Assembly (NCBI GenBank): GCA_007258455.2
Contig: VDFB02018507.1
Location: 310,001 to 374,000, forward strand
Direction: 5' to 3'
DNA length: 64,000 nucleotides
DNA from: Sequoia sempervirens
Taxonomy: Eukaryota > Streptophyta > Pinopsida > Cupressales > Cupressaceae
Both the position numbers and the translations under genes were made by a program. The notes under the pieces were generated by a model that was not told the origin of the DNA, made no database searches, and was given only the letters and a program-made list of their open reading frames with translations. Shown piece after piece: positions 60,945 through 64,000 of this stretch (within the stretch, counting starts at the first letter, position 1; each line of letters starts with the position of its first letter).

Positions 60945-61070
60945 ATAAGGGCACTCTACCTTATAGTGGAGAGCTTGGTAGAAGACAAATGCTGATGTTT
61001 CCAATGGTATTTGAGGTTTTTATGCAATCTCTGAAAGACAACACAGCCAAGGCTACAGATTTTGCAGACA
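60945..61070 (+). CDS. Putative host gene, exon 3 (twin-arginine lumen signal)
   Basis: Between TTTTTGTCAG and GTAAGT lie 126 nt. Joined in phase 1 to exon 2 they read DKGTLPYSGELGRRQMLMFP, a hydrophobic run (MVFEVFMQSL) and DNTAKATDFAD. RR followed by a hydrophobic stretch and an A-x-A-like site (AKA) after a transit peptide is the layout of thylakoid-lumen proteins imported by the Tat pathway. The exon ends in phase 1 and the rest of the gene is outside the window. A PsbP-domain or similar small lumen protein would fit, but that is a guess. Confidence 0.55.
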
Positions 61071-61130
61071 GTAAGTCTTTCTTATCTGATAATCACATAT
61101 TGCCAATTTGTTTACTGGAGAAGCATATAT

Positions 61131-61503
61131 GATGTTGAGGAAGCATTCTAATAGGATCATTTAAAGTTCTGTATCAAGATTGTACTCATCTTCTGATGAC
61201 ACCATTAACTCATAGTTTTAAGAATACATAGTTTAGTGTTGACCTAAAATACAATTAGGGTCATAATTAAGTCCATCTTTTGATTAAAGAAAAAGAGCTT
61301 TATTATGACAGTCAGGCAGTTCTATTCATGCTTCCACATTGTGACCTACAAACTAATTACAGACCCGTATATGGACTGTACAAATAGATGATGTTGAGAA
61401 AACATTCTAATAGGATCCCTTAAAGTTCTGTATCAACATTGTACTCATCTTCTGGTTACACCATTAACTCATTTTTTAAGAATGCATAGTTTAGTGTTGA
61501 CCT
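61131..61503 (+). repeat. Pair of ~115-bp direct repeats
   Basis: 61,131-61,245 and 61,390-61,503 match closely from GATGTTGAG to TTTAGTGTTGACCT, separated by 144 bp. They lie just downstream of exon 3, in the next intron of the putative gene. They could be a local duplication or the LTRs of a very short element, but the ends are not TG..CA. Confidence 0.8.
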
Positions 61504-62789
61504 TGTTGGCACCAGTTCTGCATTTTGGTTTTGTGCATTTGGTTCTTATTGTTAGTTGATAGTCATGGTTTACATCCCCGAAGTACAAGTTTTGTCTTCA
61601 TATGGTGTTTGAAGTGTTGGATAAATATTAAAATACCCATTAGTGAAGTGTAAATTCATTTACTAGCCTTTGTTATAGATTGGTTTCAAGAAATATTAAA
61701 TGCATTTGTCTAAGGCGTTGTGAGCTGGAAAGAGAAGGGATTTATGAGGGCAATTATGTTTACCCTCTATATTAATATTTCATTTTAGGTTGAGATTTTG
61801 TTAATTTTGCTATAGTGGTGGTGGGCCCATGTGTAAAACACATTGCAAAGGTCAAACACATGTAAAAATCATCTGTATTGAGTGAGTTGTTGATGGTGGA
61901 GAAATTATTACATTCTCCTTTTATTGTTTGGGAGTGACTTGCAACCATAATTGCAGGCCACATAATGTTTTGCCAGTAACGATTTGATCAGTCAGCGTGC
62001 GGCTTCTTGTTGGCTGCAATTTTAAAAATGAATTTTATTTATTTTGATTTTAAAGAAATACGGGCACAAACTGTGGGATGGAAGGTATTCTGCACATATA
62101 TATGGAAAGACAAGGGAAGAAACCTAGCAGTGCGCTCCACAACAGAGAATGATGAAAGGCACATGGGTTCTATAGAGGAATATATGTGCTAGTGTGAAAG
62201 TTACATGAGTAACATGTGCATGAAGACTAGTCTATGCTCAAAGGATGAAAAGACATGAAATCATGATGGATATTTGGTAGGAATGCACTTATAGAGAAAA
62301 TGTGTGTGTGGCTTTGCCATAACTTGTTATAAGATTCTAATAGGAAACAACCTTTTGATTGTGTTCTACTTAGACATCTATTTAGAGCGTTTTTAGATTG
62401 TAGTATAGGGGTTCTATTTAGGGGCCCCATACCTAGTAAATACCATAGAGATATATAATTATGAAATTGCATTAATAGACCAGGTGTAGTAGTGGAAAGC
62501 AAGATAAACCAAATAAGAAACTAAACTACCCATAAACAACCATAGTGATACACCATAACATATACCAAGCTCAAAATATTTGTACAACAAACAATAGAGA
62601 TAACCTAGTAAAAAAACCAGATCATAACAACCTTAAGGCAGCTTAGACACTCGCCAGTGCATCATTTTCATACCTCGTGGAGGGGATGACTAGTGTTCAC
62701 AAGCCCTATTATGCACACCATTCCTAGTAATATTCACGAGCTCCATGAGAAGAACTTGTGGACCCTTTGCAATCTCCAACCCATGAAAT
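61504..62789. other. Intron or intergenic stretch, no gene seen
   Basis: No domain-bearing frame is recognised. The frame at 62,007-62,192 is not supported by any motif. Confidence 0.45.
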
Positions 62790-63270
62790 TTAATACCTTT
62801 CTTCATGTATGCATGCCAATAAAGGACAAATGACATTATTGTCTTCTAGAATATGCATTGTGTATCCACCAATCACTTTTAATATGCCTTTAGATTGAGA
62901 AACCACCATGTTTTTCAACACCAAGCTAACATCCTTGCATAAGGCATCAAGGGCTTGTGCATATTCTATCAATGCCAAAACCTTGGAATTCATAAGTTGC
63001 ATATCAATGCCCTCTAAACAATTTCTTATGTTGCACCACTGAAGGGGTGGCTAGGTTCACATCCTCTAGGTCCTTCGCAAACTTAGATTCTAGATGGAGC
63101 AAAGCTTCTAGGCTCTCCTTGACTTTTGTATCCATCACAACACCTTTCAATTTCTTAAGAAAACCTCCATTATGGTCCCTTGAGATCTAAGATTCTTGTT
63201 ATTAAATAGCCCATTAGAACCCAATATTGCCTTCATCACTTTGAGCAATTCCTTCGAAGGGCAATTGAAT
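62790..63270 (-). pseudogene. Unidentified retroelement-like coding fragments
   Basis: On the minus strand two coding-like pieces in different frames follow each other. One is about 63,150-63,015 (MDTKVKESLEALLHLESKF, helical and charged). The other is 63,002-62,790 (MQLMNSKVLALIEYAQALDA to EERY). They are probably a frameshifted relic of one protein. The RNase H fragment upstream on the same strand suggests a retroelement, but I cannot name the protein. Confidence 0.45.
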
Positions 63271-63689
63271 ATTTTTTTTAGCTAGAAGTGTGATAGGCTG
63301 CTCCTCCTCCACTAATCCCTTCATTGCCCTTACGAGTCATCAACCTATTCCCAAAACCCACCACGAGCACAAGACACAACTAGAATGGAACTAATCCCAA
63401 GCACCAAATGGCATCAATACACATTGCCACCACCATTTAAAAACCTTGCAATCCCTACAACACCACTTCACCTTTTAGAGTAATGAAAAATAATTGAACC
63501 TTAAGCATGTATGTCTGAATGGAATAATCACATAATTGGGCCCATTCTTAATAAATACTAATCTCCTAATCATGAGAAGGCCACAAGCATTAGTGGGGTC
63601 GATCCAATAAAATGTACTTCTTAAGATTTTCTCACTCATTCACATCACTACTTTCTAGAGAAGAGAAGTGCAATTGAACCCCCCCCTAA

Positions 63690-64000
63690 TTTGCTAGGTG
63701 ATCCACCATCAAATGATGCTCTTTGTAGCAATGAGAAATGGAAATCTGATCATAATTCCTATTCTAGGATAGTCTTTCCTCTAAGTAGGATTGTAGATGC
63801 CAATTTAGGAGAAAAATCTTCTTAATCGCTTCAGTCACTATTTTTGAGTCTCCTACCCCAAGCCTACAAATCCCTACCACATATGTGCCTTGAGACCCAC
63901 TATAAGGTCTTCTAGTTTGCTTGATTATTAGTTTTGGTGCCTAGATGCAAAAATCCACCCATCAATATGTCATTAGTCAAATCCTTGATTACAAACCCAA
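63690..64000 (-). pseudogene. RNase H domain fragment of a retroelement, cut by window end
   Basis: On the minus strand GGFLHLGTKTNNQAN (near 63,960-63,918), GDSKIVTEAIKK (near 63,856-63,820) and ISHCYKEHHLMVDHLAN (near 63,740-63,690) are the successive motifs of plant LINE or retroelement RNase H (TNNxAE, GDS, HxxREgNxxAD). The frame contains stops, and TNNQAN replaces the usual glutamate by asparagine. The N-terminal part lies beyond 64,000. Confidence 0.65.

Overview
The window is plant nuclear DNA, most likely from a conifer. It is A+T-rich, has very little host coding sequence, carries plant-type LINEs, a plant hAT transposon, tRNA-derived SINEs and long LTRs, and appears to hold one gene with an intron of about 25 kb. 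The conifer assignment is inferred from this style; I could not search a database.

Left part (1-25 kb). A complete minus-strand LINE with a 12-bp target-site duplication (TSD) lies at 1,506-7,738. Its ORF2 keeps one reading frame over 1,402 codons and is broken only by stop codons. It is followed by a plus-strand LTR with a likely primer-binding site (7,982-9,070), a probable minus-strand LTR (10,509-11,959), and about 13 kb of decayed A+T-rich DNA that includes a strongly strand-asymmetric pyrimidine/T-rich block (20.6-22.1 kb).

Middle (25-33 kb). A plus-strand LINE of about 8 kb (25,167-33,162), bounded by a TSD, has ORF1 and ORF2 followed by a third ORF placed after the RNase H domain and before the LINE-like 3' end. 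The first LINE has no such ORF.

Right part (35.4-61.1 kb). I infer a plus-strand host gene: a TATA box, two short exons reading as a transit peptide (35,514-35,772) and, after a 25.2-kb intron, a third exon in matching phase with a twin-arginine, lumen-type signal (60,945-61,070). The intron contains two diverged copies of a ~2-kb segment. Copy 1 is split by a 10.75-kb insertion (38,115-48,863), and copy 2 preserves the uninterrupted arrangement. The insertion looks like one giant minus-strand solo LTR with a 1,066-codon reading frame upstream of its TATA box. It is itself interrupted by an apparently intact 4.08-kb hAT transposon with a three-exon, 743-aa transposase. A second giant solo LTR of 4,351 bp with perfect 5-bp TSDs (51,301-55,651) holds two tandem arrays. 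A short hAT deletion derivative (56,249-57,089) shares the terminal motifs of the intact hAT, and a Ty3/gypsy pol tail lies nearby.

The last 3 kb hold minus-strand retroelement fragments, including an RNase H domain cut by the window edge. Transposons are thus layered by age: old LINEs and LTRs with many stop codons, then a younger hAT inserted into one of them. The only sequences that still look functional are the hAT transposase and the three putative host exons.
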